Positions 53,679 to 62,301 of a stretch of 64,000 bases of DNA are shown here, one piece after another. The notes under the pieces were generated by a model. It worked only from the letters and a program-made list of their open reading frames with translations, searched no databases and was not told the DNA's origin. Source of the DNA: JAEZHK01 sp040768845 (GTDB taxonomy: Bacteria; Bacillota; Clostridia; Christensenellales; Aristaeellaceae); contig JAXGME010000006.1 of assembly GCA_040768845.1 (NCBI GenBank), positions 1-64,000 of the forward strand. Reading direction: 5' to 3'. Both the position numbers and the translations under genes were made by a program. How positions within the stretch are numbered: position 1 is the first letter of the stretch; each line of letters begins with the position of its first letter.

Positions 53679-54713
53679 TTACTGCCTTTGCTGGCCACCG
53701 CACTCCCGAACGATCAGCTTTGCGGGAACGATGTATTCTCGCCTCGAGGGAATCTTCTGATCGAAGTGATCCAGCAGCATCTGCATGGCAATGCGCCCCA
53801 TATTGTCCGCGTCGCGGGACAAATAGGAATAGCGCATGTTCAGAATATCCACGGCCTGTACATAATCAAACCCGACGGTGTACACATCCCGATCCGGCGA
53901 AAGTCCATGGGCCAATATGGCCTTGAGAAACCCGTTGACAATGGCGCCGTTGCTCAAAAGCACAGCCTCCGGAAGCCTTCCGTCCCGTATCCAGTCACAG
54001 GTCATCCGAAAGGCCTGCTGGGTGGAAATGGGCTGATTGCTGGTCAGGATGAAGCGCTCGTCTTCCCGGATGCCAGCGTCCGCAAGCGCCTGTCTGAAGC
54101 CGGCAAGCCGGTCCGATCCCAGTTGCAGGCTGGTGTCGCTGGTAATCGTCCCGATTTTTTTATATCCGCTGCGGACGATGTTTTCAGTCGCGATATACGC
54201 GCCGTTGAAGTTGTCAAAATACACCCCATCCCAGTTCAGGTTCTTGGCCGCGCGGTCGATCAAAACAACGGGAATGCCCAGATTTTCAAGCGCCGAGCGC
54301 AGCTTTGAAAAACCGTCTGTGCTCAAGTAACCGGCCGCCGGCGTAATCAGAAGACCGCGAACCCGCTGTCCGCGCATGGTGGCAAGCGCGCGCTGTTCTT
54401 TCGCCGGGTCGTTGTCTGTGGTGCAGAACATCACGGTATAGCCCTTTTTGTCGGCCACCTCGCTGATGCCCTCCAAAATTCGGCCAAAGAAACCGTCGGA
54501 GGCGGTGGGGACCACCACCCCGATCATGCAGGAATCCTTAGTGGAAAGCCCTCGCGCAATGGCGGAGGGCTGATAGGCGTATTCGTTGATAATCCTGTTC
54601 ACCCGTTCCCGGATTTGCCCGCTCACATAACCGGTGTTGTTGATGACCCTGGATACGGTGGATTTTGATACCCCGGCCTTTTCGGCGATGTCCTTGATCG
54701 TCATGTTGCTCAT
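53679..54713 (-). CDS. LacI-family transcriptional regulator
   Basis: The 344-residue protein has the LacI helix-turn-helix at its N-terminus (MTIKDIAEKAGVSKSTVSRVIN, residues 4-25) and hinge (YQPSAIARGLSTK). A periplasmic-binding-like effector domain starts at IGVVVPTASDGFFGRILEGI. GGAGTG precedes the chosen start; the second Met (MTIKD) is possible. It is the last gene of the minus-strand operon behind the RbsA-like ATPase (88-base gap), so it probably controls that operon from its promoter near 60400 and responds to its imported ligand. Confidence 0.93.
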   Translation of the reverse strand: MSNMTIKDIAEKAGVSKSTVSRVINNTGYVSGQIRERVNRIINEYAYQPSAIARGLSTKDSCMIGVVVPTASDGFFGRILEGISEVADKKGYTVMFCTTDNDPAKEQRALATMRGQRVRGLLITPAAGYLSTDGFSKLRSALENLGIPVVLIDRAAKNLNWDGVYFDNFNGAYIATENIVRSGYKKIGTITSDTSLQLGSDRLAGFRQALADAGIREDERFILTSNQPISTQQAFRMTCDWIRDGRLPEAVLLSNGAIVNGFLKAILAHGLSPDRDVYTVGFDYVQAVDILNMRYSYLSRDADNMGRIAMQMLLDHFDQKIPSRREYIVPAKLIVRECGGQQRQ

Positions 54714-54801
54714 TTCATCACTCCAAAGCCATTTGGCATCTTCCCTTTTATTGTATATGATTCAACAATTCCGTTCCAGTGCCAAAATGACTTTTTTTAT
54801 A

Positions 54802-56325
54802 TTATTTAATACCTATGGTATATTGAAGGATATTTTCGTCGTTGATCTCCGCGGGATCGACCAGCTCTTTGACCACGCCGCCGTCCCGCATGACGTAGAT
54901 CCGGTCGCTCATGCCGATGAGCTCGTTCATCTCCGAGGTGATCATGATAATGGATTTCCCATCGGCGGTCAGGCGGTCCATCAGTTCGTAAATCTGGGCC
55001 TTGGCGTTCACATCCACGCCGCGGGTTGGCTCGTCCAGGATAAAAACCTCCGGCTGAGCGGCGTACCACTTGGCAAAACACACCTTCTGCTGGTTTCCGC
55101 CGCTGAGCGTGGACACCCGCTGATCGGTGCCACGGCAGAGGATGGAAAAGCGTTCAATCAGTTTTTGGGCGCGCTGGGTTTCACGCCGTTTGGAGAGCAG
55201 CGGCCCGACGAGCGATCTGCGGAGCGACGCACCGCAGACATTTTCCCGGATGCTCATGGGAAGAACCAACCCTTCGCTCTTGCGGTCTTCCGACAGGTAG
55301 ATCAGCCCCGCGCCGATGCACTTTTCCGGGCTTCTGTTCATGAGCGGCTTTCCGTTAAGCAGCACCTCGCCGCCGCCGTAGGGCCGCGCGCCGAATACCG
55401 CCTTGGCAAACTCCGTGCGTCCTGCGCCCACCAGGCCGCCAATGCCCAGAATTTCCCCGCGCCGAAGGTGCAGGTCAAAAGGCACCGTCCTGGGGCCGAC
55501 CCGGAAATTTTTGACCTCCAGCACTTTTTCTGCACCGGCCGTGTGGGTGCGGCGGTAGATCTGCGTGAGTGTGCGCCCCACCATCATCTGCACGGCTTTT
55601 TCCGCAGTAAATTCCTCGCGCGTCATGATGCCGACAGTGGCGCCGTCTTTCATGACGGTGACGCGGTCTGCAATGGTTTCGACCTCGTCCATCCGATGGG
55701 AAATGAAGATAATGCCCATGCCCTCGTCCCGCATCTTCCGGACGAGGCTGAACAGTTGGTTGATTTCCTGGCTTGTCAGGCTGGCGGTGGGCTCGTCCAT
55801 GATGAGAATCTTTGACCGATAGGACAAGGCCTTGGCGATTTCCACCACCTGCTGCTGCGCGGTGGAGAGTTGGCCCAGCCGGCTGGATACGTCGATGTCA
55901 AAGCCCAGCGACTCAATCAGCGCCTGACTTTTTTCGCGCATCGTCTTGTAATCGACGACAAGACCTTTTTTCGTGTACTCCCGGCCCATGTAGATGTTTT
56001 GCGCCACCGTCAGATTGGTGCAAAGGTTCAGCTCCTGATGAATAAATGTCACGCCCCGCGCCCGCGCTTCCTTGGGGTTTTTGAAGTGCTCGGCCTTTTG
56101 CTGAATGCGCATTTCGCCCGCGTCGTGGGGGATCTCCCCGGCGAGGATCTTCATCAGCGTGGACTTGCCCGCGCCGTTTTCCCCCAGAAGGACGTTGACT
56201 TCGCCGGCATACAGGTCAAACCACACGTCGTTCAGGATGAGCACGTCGGTGCCGCGCACGGGCTTACCGCTCCGGTCAAATATGTACTTCTTGATGCCCG
56301 CCATATCCACAAGTTTCGGCTTCAT
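54802..56325 (-). CDS. Sugar ABC transporter ATP-binding protein, RbsA/MglA type
   Basis: The 507-residue protein is two fused ABC domains that power sugar import. The first has Walker A LLGENGAGKSTLMKILAGE, signature LSTAQQQVVEIAKAL and Walker B ILIMDEPTASLT. The second has a degenerate Walker A GGLVGAGRTEFAKAVFG, signature LSGGNQQKVCFAKW and Walker B FILDEPTRGVDV. One active and one impaired site is the family rule. The start lies 6 bases after the stop of the permease gene before it. It serves the two RbsC-like permeases and the RbsB-like protein upstream. Confidence 0.95.
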   Translation of the reverse strand: MKPKLVDMAGIKKYIFDRSGKPVRGTDVLILNDVWFDLYAGEVNVLLGENGAGKSTLMKILAGEIPHDAGEMRIQQKAEHFKNPKEARARGVTFIHQELNLCTNLTVAQNIYMGREYTKKGLVVDYKTMREKSQALIESLGFDIDVSSRLGQLSTAQQQVVEIAKALSYRSKILIMDEPTASLTSQEINQLFSLVRKMRDEGMGIIFISHRMDEVETIADRVTVMKDGATVGIMTREEFTAEKAVQMMVGRTLTQIYRRTHTAGAEKVLEVKNFRVGPRTVPFDLHLRRGEILGIGGLVGAGRTEFAKAVFGARPYGGGEVLLNGKPLMNRSPEKCIGAGLIYLSEDRKSEGLVLPMSIRENVCGASLRRSLVGPLLSKRRETQRAQKLIERFSILCRGTDQRVSTLSGGNQQKVCFAKWYAAQPEVFILDEPTRGVDVNAKAQIYELMDRLTADGKSIIMITSEMNELIGMSDRIYVMRDGGVVKELVDPAEINDENILQYTIGIK

Positions 56326-56330
56326 ATCGA

Positions 56331-57287
56331 TCAGTGGCTCCTTTTGCTCTTCAGGCTGTCCACCAGCACCGCGAACAGGATGATAATGCCCAGCACCGGT
56401 TGATAGAAGTACCGGTTGATGTTCAGGATGGTGATGATGTTCTCTATAAGCATGATGGTCAGCGCCGCAAAGAAAACCCCCGGCACATTGACCACGCCGC
56501 CGCTGAGGCTGGTGCCGCCCAGAACGCAGGCGGTGACTCCCTCAAAGGTGAAATCGCCCAGCCCGCCCAGCGACTGCTGCGCCACATTGGTGCGAACCGT
56601 CAGAAGCACCGCGGCAAACGCGGAGAGAACCGCCGCCACCACAAAGGAGGACAAAAGCGTCGACCGGGTGCGCAGGCCCGAAAGGTACGTCGCGCGGGGG
56701 TTGAGCCCCATGGACTGAAGCGTGCGTCCGTAGATGGTCTTCTGAAAGATGAGCATCACAATCAGCGTGAGAATAATCGCGTAATAGACCGCCAACGGAT
56801 ACCCAAAAAGCCGGGTCCGTGCAAAGGCGAGAAAGGATGTGTTCAGGTTTGAGTACTGCTTGCCGCCGCTGATCACAAGGCACAGGCCGTAGGCAATGTA
56901 CCCGCTGCCCAGCGTCACGATAAAGGACGGCACGTTGATCGCCGAGACCAGCAAACCGTTCAGAAGCCCAAAGGCCGCCCCGATCAGAAGCCCCAGCAGG
57001 ATGACCGCCGTCGGGTCGAGGCCTGCGTCCAGCATCATGCCCATCGCGACGCTGACAAAGCCCACAATGTACCCCAGCGAAAGATCCACGTTGGCCAGCA
57101 CCAGAATGAAGCACGAAGCCAGCGCCCGAATAATCGGAACGGGTGCCTGACGGATCAGCGCGTTGATGTTGTTGATGTTGGCAAAGTTTGGAAGGAACAT
57201 CACCGAAAAGCATAAGGTTACAAGAAAGTACAGGATTGCCATATTCCCGGAAAAAAAGGTCGTGACACCACGCGCCGCTTTTTTCAT
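56331..57287 (-). CDS. Sugar ABC transporter permease, RbsC type (1)
   Basis: The start at 57287 has GGAGGG upstream and gives 318 residues with about 8-10 membrane helices. Family signs are NVDLSLGYIVGFVSVAMGMML and FGLLNGLLVSAINVPSFIVTLGSGYIAYGL, and VLGGTSLSGGVVNVPGVFFAALTIMLIENI. Longer starts would run into a poorly coding stretch. It is 45% or so hydrophobic throughout. It differs clearly from the second permease, so the channel is probably a heterodimer, as in YtfT/YjfF or LsrC/LsrD. Confidence 0.93.
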   Translation of the reverse strand: MKKAARGVTTFFSGNMAILYFLVTLCFSVMFLPNFANINNINALIRQAPVPIIRALASCFILVLANVDLSLGYIVGFVSVAMGMMLDAGLDPTAVILLGLLIGAAFGLLNGLLVSAINVPSFIVTLGSGYIAYGLCLVISGGKQYSNLNTSFLAFARTRLFGYPLAVYYAIILTLIVMLIFQKTIYGRTLQSMGLNPRATYLSGLRTRSTLLSSFVVAAVLSAFAAVLLTVRTNVAQQSLGGLGDFTFEGVTACVLGGTSLSGGVVNVPGVFFAALTIMLIENIITILNINRYFYQPVLGIIILFAVLVDSLKSKRSH

Positions 57288-57420
57288 GCATCTACCCTCC
57301 GCGTATGTCTGCCCCAAAGGCTGGCGCGCCCCAACGGCCATGGGCGCCGCGCCCGGGGAGTAAATCGTGTCCCGCTGCCGGGGACGGCGGCGCGTTCGCG
57401 CCGTGCTTCTCGCAAGGGGC

Positions 57421-58362
57421 TCAGTATCTGAGCATCGCCTTTTCCCCCCGAGCGCGCATGGCCGCGCTGAGGCCAACGAGCGAGATGATCAGGGCGCCCA
57501 GAATGACCGACTGCAGGTTGTTGTCCACCTGCAAAAGGTTCAGCACGTTGCGCAGCACGCTGATGACCACGGCCCCGATGATCGTGTTGGGAATGTTGCC
57601 GTATCCGCCGGCCATATTGACACCGCCGATGACGCAGGCGGCGATACAGGTCAGCGTATAGTCCTCGCCCTGCACGGGTGAACCGGAACCAAGGCGGGCC
57701 ATCAGCAAAATGCCGGCCATGGCGGCGAACAGGCAGCTGATCGCGTAGACCGCGATCTGCAGAAAGACCACGTTGATCCCCTCCTGACGGAGGATGGTTT
57801 CGTTGTTCCCCAGCGCGAAGATGCGGATGCCAAAGGGCGTCCTGTGCAAAAGAAAGTACGCGGCCGCCGCAAAGAAAAGGGCAATGGGAATGATCAGCGG
57901 CACTTCGCTGATTCTCATGTTGCCCAAATCAATCAGCTGCGGGGTGGTCAACCGGACGGCCTTGGCGTTGCAGATCAGCATCGCGATGCCCGCCATAATC
58001 TGTCCGACGGTATAGGTGCAGATAAACGCCGGCAGACGCATTGCGGAAATCAAGTATCCGTTAATGACGCCGCAGGCAATGCCGATCAGCGCGATCAGCG
58101 CAAACATCAGCCAGATGGGCATGCCCTGATTGACCATCATGGCGCCCAGCACGCCGGCCAGCGACATTACCCCGCCCAGGGAAAGGTTGATGCCCGACGT
58201 AATGATGACCATCGTCAGCGCCGTTGCCGGGATGATGGCGTAAGAACTTTGGCGGAGCACGTTGAGGATGTTTGCGGATGCGGAGAATTTGGGTACCGCC
58301 ACGCACAGGACTGCGATGATCGCAGCGGTCACCGGCCAGATGATGAGTCTCTTCGCTTTCAT
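57421..58362 (-). CDS. Sugar ABC transporter permease, RbsC type (2)
   Basis: The 313-residue membrane protein has the same family signs in another sequence: MVIITSGINLSLGGVMSLAGVLGAMMVNQG, CGVINGYLISAMRLPAFICTYTVGQIMAGI and VIGGVNMAGGYGNIPNTIIGAVVISVL. About nine helices are predicted. It is transcribed before permease 1, with a 133-base gap that holds no other gene. Together they give the operon two non-identical transmembrane subunits. Confidence 0.93.
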   Translation of the reverse strand: MKAKRLIIWPVTAAIIAVLCVAVPKFSASANILNVLRQSSYAIIPATALTMVIITSGINLSLGGVMSLAGVLGAMMVNQGMPIWLMFALIALIGIACGVINGYLISAMRLPAFICTYTVGQIMAGIAMLICNAKAVRLTTPQLIDLGNMRISEVPLIIPIALFFAAAAYFLLHRTPFGIRIFALGNNETILRQEGINVVFLQIAVYAISCLFAAMAGILLMARLGSGSPVQGEDYTLTCIAACVIGGVNMAGGYGNIPNTIIGAVVISVLRNVLNLLQVDNNLQSVILGALIISLVGLSAAMRARGEKAMLRY

Positions 58363-58466
58363 GAAACGTACACTCCCACCATTGCGACTTGACCACAGCC
58401 GTCCGGGGAAGGCGCGGTGATTGCCCCCCTCCCCGGACGGCCCTCGGTCTGAATTGGCTGCCCCGA

Positions 58467-59426
58467 TCAGAACGCCTTTTCCAGCGCGGTCTCGATGTCG
58501 GCCTCGTAGACGATCACGGTATCGACGCCGGTGATCGGCTCAAAGTCTGCGGCGGTCTTCTCGCCATTGACGATGCTGACCACGATTTCAGCCGCGGTGC
58601 GGCCGACGGCGCCCAGATCAACCTGCGCCTCGCCGATGCAAAGGCCGGACTGCATGTAGCCAAGGCCCACCTTGGAGGCGTCCACGCCCACAAGCTTGAT
58701 CTGGTCGGTCAGGTTGGCATCCTCCAGACACTGCGCGATGCCGGGGAACCAGCTGTCGGCGGAGACAAAGACGATGTCCACATCGTAGCCCGCAGCGGCC
58801 AGCATGTTCTCGACAACCTTCATGGCGCCGTCGTTGTCCGAGGTTTCGTTGTTCATGTCACCGACACATTCCCAGTTGCTTTCCTCAAGCGCGGCAATGA
58901 AAGCATCGGTTCGGGTGTCCAGAACCACCGAACCGTTGACGCCGCGGACGGCGATGTATTTGCCACCTTCGGGGCGCAGCGTGGTCAGGATCTCGGCGGC
59001 CTGCTTGCCGGCGGTGTCATTGGCTGCGCCGACCTGGGTTACGTAGTAGCTCTCAAAGCCGCTGTCAAGGCGTCCGTCCACGATGACCACGGGAATGCCC
59101 TTGTCGGTGGCGAACTTGATGGCCTCAAGGCTCGTAGAGCCGTCGTTGGGGTTGACGATGATGCCGTCGACGCCCATGGTCGCCGCTTCTTCAATCAGGT
59201 TGGCCTGCTCGGATACGTCCTTGATGGTGTTGACCGTCATCAGGGCGTACTCGACGCCCGCCGCTTCCAGCGCGGCGCGAATGGAGGATTCCACCATGAT
59301 CTGGCCCGCGTCGTCACCCATCTCCCGGGTGACGTAGGCGATCGTCGGCTTGTCTTCCGCCAACGCCCCAAAGGACATCGCCGCAATGAGCGTCATCGCA
59401 AGGAATACCAGGAAGAACCGTTTCAT
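58467..59426 (-). CDS. Sugar ABC transporter substrate-binding protein, RbsB type
   Basis: The 319-residue protein begins with a signal peptide (MKRFFLVFLAMTLIAAMSFGALA, cleavage near residue 23; no lipobox cysteine). It continues with a type I periplasmic-binding fold: KPTIAYVTREMGDDAGQIMVES, GVDGIIVNPNDGSTSLEAIKFATDKGIPVVIVDG and GAANDTAGKQAAEIL. These match the RbsB/XylF group, which binds pentoses, hexoses or related polyols. Without a lipobox it may stay membrane-bound through its uncleaved signal, or be released. It is the second gene of the operon. Confidence 0.92.
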   Translation of the reverse strand: MKRFFLVFLAMTLIAAMSFGALAEDKPTIAYVTREMGDDAGQIMVESSIRAALEAAGVEYALMTVNTIKDVSEQANLIEEAATMGVDGIIVNPNDGSTSLEAIKFATDKGIPVVIVDGRLDSGFESYYVTQVGAANDTAGKQAAEILTTLRPEGGKYIAVRGVNGSVVLDTRTDAFIAALEESNWECVGDMNNETSDNDGAMKVVENMLAAAGYDVDIVFVSADSWFPGIAQCLEDANLTDQIKLVGVDASKVGLGYMQSGLCIGEAQVDLGAVGRTAAEIVVSIVNGEKTAADFEPITGVDTVIVYEADIETALEKAF

Positions 59427-59501
59427 AAATGTCTACCTCCGTATTGATATTGATAAACCGGCCGGCCGTCCGGTTTATACTCGGAAATGGCGCGACATTC
59501 G

Positions 59502-60227
59502 TCAGATGACTTCAAACCCCTCCAGTGCCACAACCTGCGCAGGCGAAGCATCGATGCCTTCGACCTTCATCAGGCCCGGCAACGCGATCAGAAAGGACAC
59601 GTCCTGGGTCAGTGCCTTCAGGTTGGTCATCATCTCCAGAAGCGGAATGTCGTTGCGAAGCATTATGTCATGGGCGCGGTCCTTCTTGCCGTCCTTCTCC
59701 ATCCACCAGCCTACGTCCACGGAATTATCCTGTCCCCACAGTTTGACGCCCTTCGCGATCACATACTCCGCAAATTCCAGCGAGATCATCGGCATTTGAA
59801 CCTGGGAGTGGAATTCGTCCTGCTTGAGCGTTTCGTCCACGCTGGTGTGTACAACCACGATGTCGCCCTTGCGCAGCTTGCCGCCGTCGGCTTTTTCCAC
59901 CATGTCGCGGGTGATCAGCGTGCCGGGGGCCACATCAAAATACAGCCTGACCATGCGGCCGAAGAACTGCTCCGGCTGATAATCGCTGAGTTTTCGGCCT
60001 GCGTGGTTCAGGTGCCAGGGCGTCTCGATGTGGGTTTTGACGTGGGTCTTCATTTTGATGACCTGCGCCACCGAATCATCCACATAGGAACCGTATTCGA
60101 ACAGCGGCCACACCAGCGCTTCTTCCGCCACCGCGCGGGCAATGTCGTCGGGGGATACCGGATCCTTCATCGGATACACCTTATGAGACAGGTCAACGGT
60201 GCTCATTTTGCTCGTGTCAAATACCAT
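59502..60227 (-). CDS. Cyclase-family metal-dependent hydrolase
   Basis: The 241-residue protein belongs to the cyclase/kynurenine-formamidase-like family. The zinc motif is VKTHIETPWHL (residues about 62-74), matching HxxTHxxxPxH with Glu in place of the usual Asp. VDLSHKVYPMKDPVS at the start and GQDNSVDV later are family-like. The ATG at 60227 has AAGGAG eight bases upstream; the GTG at 60236 is unlikely. Members hydrolyse formamides, lactones or related rings. It is the first gene of the operon. A link to sugar import is unusual and suggests processing of the imported compound. Confidence 0.85.
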   Translation of the reverse strand: MVFDTSKMSTVDLSHKVYPMKDPVSPDDIARAVAEEALVWPLFEYGSYVDDSVAQVIKMKTHVKTHIETPWHLNHAGRKLSDYQPEQFFGRMVRLYFDVAPGTLITRDMVEKADGGKLRKGDIVVVHTSVDETLKQDEFHSQVQMPMISLEFAEYVIAKGVKLWGQDNSVDVGWWMEKDGKKDRAHDIMLRNDIPLLEMMTNLKALTQDVSFLIALPGLMKVEGIDASPAQVVALEGFEVI

Positions 60228-60399
60228 ACTCCCCACTCCTTAGTACGCTATAGTCTAGAAACCGATCCCATGCACATCATGCACAAATTTACGGCAAAAA
60301 ACCTCGCATTTAAGGGCATCTATTCTAACGAACCCTCGCTTCACCGATTTTTCCCAGCCGCATCTGTGCGGAACTTCATGGTACCGTTCCCACATAAGC

Positions 60400-60428
60400 A
60401 GCATAGCAGCTTTGCGGTCTGTTGTCAA
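60400..60428 (-). promoter_or_regulatory. Promoter of the cyclase-sugar ABC-lacI operon
   Basis: On the minus strand TTGACA (60428-60423) and TATGCT (60405-60400) are 17 bases apart. The leader would be about 165 bases. A LacI-family operator is expected here but I could not name one with confidence. Confidence 0.75.
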
Positions 60429-60649
60429 CACGTGATTTATAATACGTCATATCGCTCTATTATTCTATATAGATATTGGATTTAATGCATATTATTTCCA
60501 TATAGTTAATGCTATGTTCTTTGCTTATTGGGTATAATCGTAGAGAACCGGTTTCTTTTTCGGCAAAATTAGACCGCACACACCATCGGCGTTGGATGCC
60601 GCCCCTGCTTCAAGCTGGGCAGCCGTCTGCCGAGCAGCCCGCCAAAATC

Positions 60650-60682
60650 AAAAAAGCCCCTTGAAACCCATGATTTCAAGGG
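60650..60682 (-). terminator. Intrinsic terminator on the minus strand
   Basis: CCCTTGAAA (60658-60666) pairs with TTTCAAGGG (60674-60682) across a seven-base loop. On the minus strand it is followed by GGGCTTTTTTG. No minus-strand gene lies upstream any more, so it probably belongs to a lost gene. Confidence 0.6.
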
Positions 60683-60922
60683 ATTCCCTAAATGCGGAGG
60701 GTTTTTACGAGTAACAGCACTGTGCTACCATTTTTCGCTTACTGTCCCGCGCTGCAGCGCGCTGTCCTCCTGGAAAACCAGAGCAAAAAACTGCGGGAGT
60801 CTGAAGGCAAAGCCCTTAGGGCGCCGAAGGCACCTTGAGGCAAATCGACGTTATCATGCACAACGGGCACGACGACCGTGTCCAATCTCTACCGATTTTG
60901 ATGCGCATTCCGTCCGAACTTC

Positions 60923-61771
60923 GTGCACATATTTACCCGGCATCCTGTGGCAAGGTGGGCGAAGTTTCTGGAGGTATCGACCAGCGGGTATTACGGCTGG
61001 CTGGGGACGCGGGATATGCGTGCAAAGCGCGAAAAGGCCTACCGAGATCGGGTAGAGGCAATCTTTCTGGAAAGCGGAGGCACATATGGGGCGGATCGAA
61101 TCAGCGGCAGGAGGCGGCTTGAAGGCCAAAGATCGAGTTTTCGGAAAGTGAAGAGGATCATGCGGAAACGAGGATTACACTCGATCCACCTGCGCTGTCA
61201 GCGCAGTTTGACGGACAGTCGGAAAGCGCGGGGAGAGGGGTATCCGAATCTGGTGCGGGGCATGACGATCAACGAGCCGTTTCAGGCAATCACGAGCGAT
61301 ATCAGCTGCATCCCCACAGACGAGGGCTTCGAATACCTGTGCACGATCAAGGATATCCAGAGCAAGGTGATTCTGGCGGAGATGCAATCGGACAATATGT
61401 CCAGAGCGCTTGTGGTAGATACGATCAACGCGGCGCGAAAGCGCTGGCGGCTGCCGCCCGGGACGGTGTTTCATTCAGACCGTGGGAGTCAGTATACCTC
61501 CGAGGAAGTCATGACGCTGATCGCCTCGCTTGGTTGGCGGCAGAGCTTTTCCAGAGTCGGGCGACCGGGTGATAACGCCTGGCATGAGCGCTTCCACTCG
61601 ATCCTAAAGAAAGAGGCGGTTTACCACGCGCATTTCCATACCCGGGAGCAGGCGCGCCAAGCAGTGTTCGATTTCATTGAGCGATTCTACAACCGAAAGA
61701 GGATTCAGAAGTCCCTTGGTTATCTTTCCCCCATGGATGCGCTAAGCTCATACATTCAAGTGGCTGCATGA
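60923..61771 (+). mobile_element. IS3-family transposase OrfB
   Basis: The 282-residue protein is the catalytic OrfB of an IS3-family element. It has VSTSGYYGWLG at the N-terminus, the rve core with the first aspartate in AITSDISCIP, the second in FHSDRGSQYTS and the glutamate in WHERFHSILKKE, and a YNRKRIQKSLGYLSPMDAL end. It starts at GTG 60923; the frame is open only from 60902. A complete orfA with its helix-turn-helix is not seen, so the element is probably inactive unless OrfB is made alone. A probable right end TTGTCCGGAAAAGGGTTGAC lies near 61788. No matching left end was found. Confidence 0.88.
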
Positions 61772-61819
61772 TCACTGCTTAGTTTTTTGTCCGGAAAAGG
61801 GTTGACGTTCCGGAATACT

Positions 61820-61920
61820 GGAGGTATTTCAAGCGGAGAGCGACACCGCCGGAGGCGAAAAGAACCGACGAAAGCGCAGATTCTGTAGTGGACGAACCAC
61901 TAGTGTTTCCCCCGGTGCGG
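61820..61920. repeat. Structured GC-rich stretch after IS3, possible dispersed repeat
   Basis: The sequence around GGAGGTATTTCAAGCGGAGAG and CACCGCCGGAGGCGAAAAG is followed by a hairpin, TAGTGG with CCACTA (about 61889-61905). It has no coding sense on either strand. It may be the 3' part of the IS3 element or a repeat of its own. It is not a recognisable riboswitch. Confidence 0.3.
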
Positions 61921-61940
61921 TCGAAAAACAGAATACCCTA

Positions 61941-61969
61941 TTGACAGCTTCGGGTTGCGCACCTATACT
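61941..61969 (+). promoter_or_regulatory. Promoter of the cobalamin riboswitch transcript
   Basis: TTGACA (61941-61946) and TATACT (61964-61969) are 17 bases apart. The start near 61976 lies just before the riboswitch aptamer. Confidence 0.85.
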
Positions 61970-61987
61970 GTACTCAATTGAATACTG

Positions 61988-62153
61988 AGGATAGGGTGGC
62001 AACGCGGTGAACCCGCCGAGCCTCAAAAGAGAATGCCGTGCGAATCGGCGCAGCCCTCGCTACTGTAAGAAGGACAAACGGATCATGATCCACTGCGCAA
62101 GCGGGAAGGGGATCCGGGCGGATGACTTCGAGTCAGGAGACCTGCCTTATCAA
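61988..62153 (+). promoter_or_regulatory. Cobalamin (B12) riboswitch aptamer
   Basis: The B12-box elements appear in order: AAGAGAATGCCGTGCGAATC (about 62027-62046), then GCGCAGCCCTCGCTACTGTAA, and the 3' block GAGTCAGGAGACCTGCC (about 62130-62146). GATAGG (61990-61995) can pair with CCTTATC (62145-62151) to close P1. Known cobalamin riboswitches shut off B12 synthesis or transport genes when adenosylcobalamin or related forms bind. An intrinsic terminator follows 80 bases on, indicating transcriptional control. The downstream gene is now separated from it by an IS256-family element. Confidence 0.93.
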
Positions 62154-62232
62154 TCTCGTATGTTCATTTTCGATGGGAAAGTGGGCATAACCGTAAGGGT
62201 TTGGCTGGGTTGCCTGTCCCGAAATGCGCGTT

Positions 62233-62261
62233 GTGCTCTCGTTTTCGAGAGCACTTTTTTT
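62233..62261 (+). terminator. Terminator of the cobalamin riboswitch leader
   Basis: GTGCTCTCG (62233-62241) pairs with CGAGAGCAC (62246-62254) across TTTT, followed by seven T. It lies about 80 bases after the aptamer, the expected place for the expression platform. Confidence 0.9.
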
Positions 62262-62301
62262 CGGGCGGATTTTCCGGCTGCGGGTGGGAGTGTCCCCGCG
62301 A

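Larger units (their letters stand above)
60228..60922. other. AT-rich region between the sugar operon and the IS3 transposase
   Basis: It contains the operon promoter (60400-60428), a minus-strand terminator (60650-60682) and, from about 60700 on, apparently decayed sequence with a short LENQSKKLRES-like stretch that may be the end of an IS3 orfA. No other gene is supported. Confidence 0.5.

Noticed and set aside
61825..61925. Glycine-type riboswitch after IS3
   Set aside because: A CACCGCCGGAGGCGAAAAG stretch recalls part of the aptamer core, but the CTCAGGCAAAAGGAC-like half is missing and no glycine gene follows.
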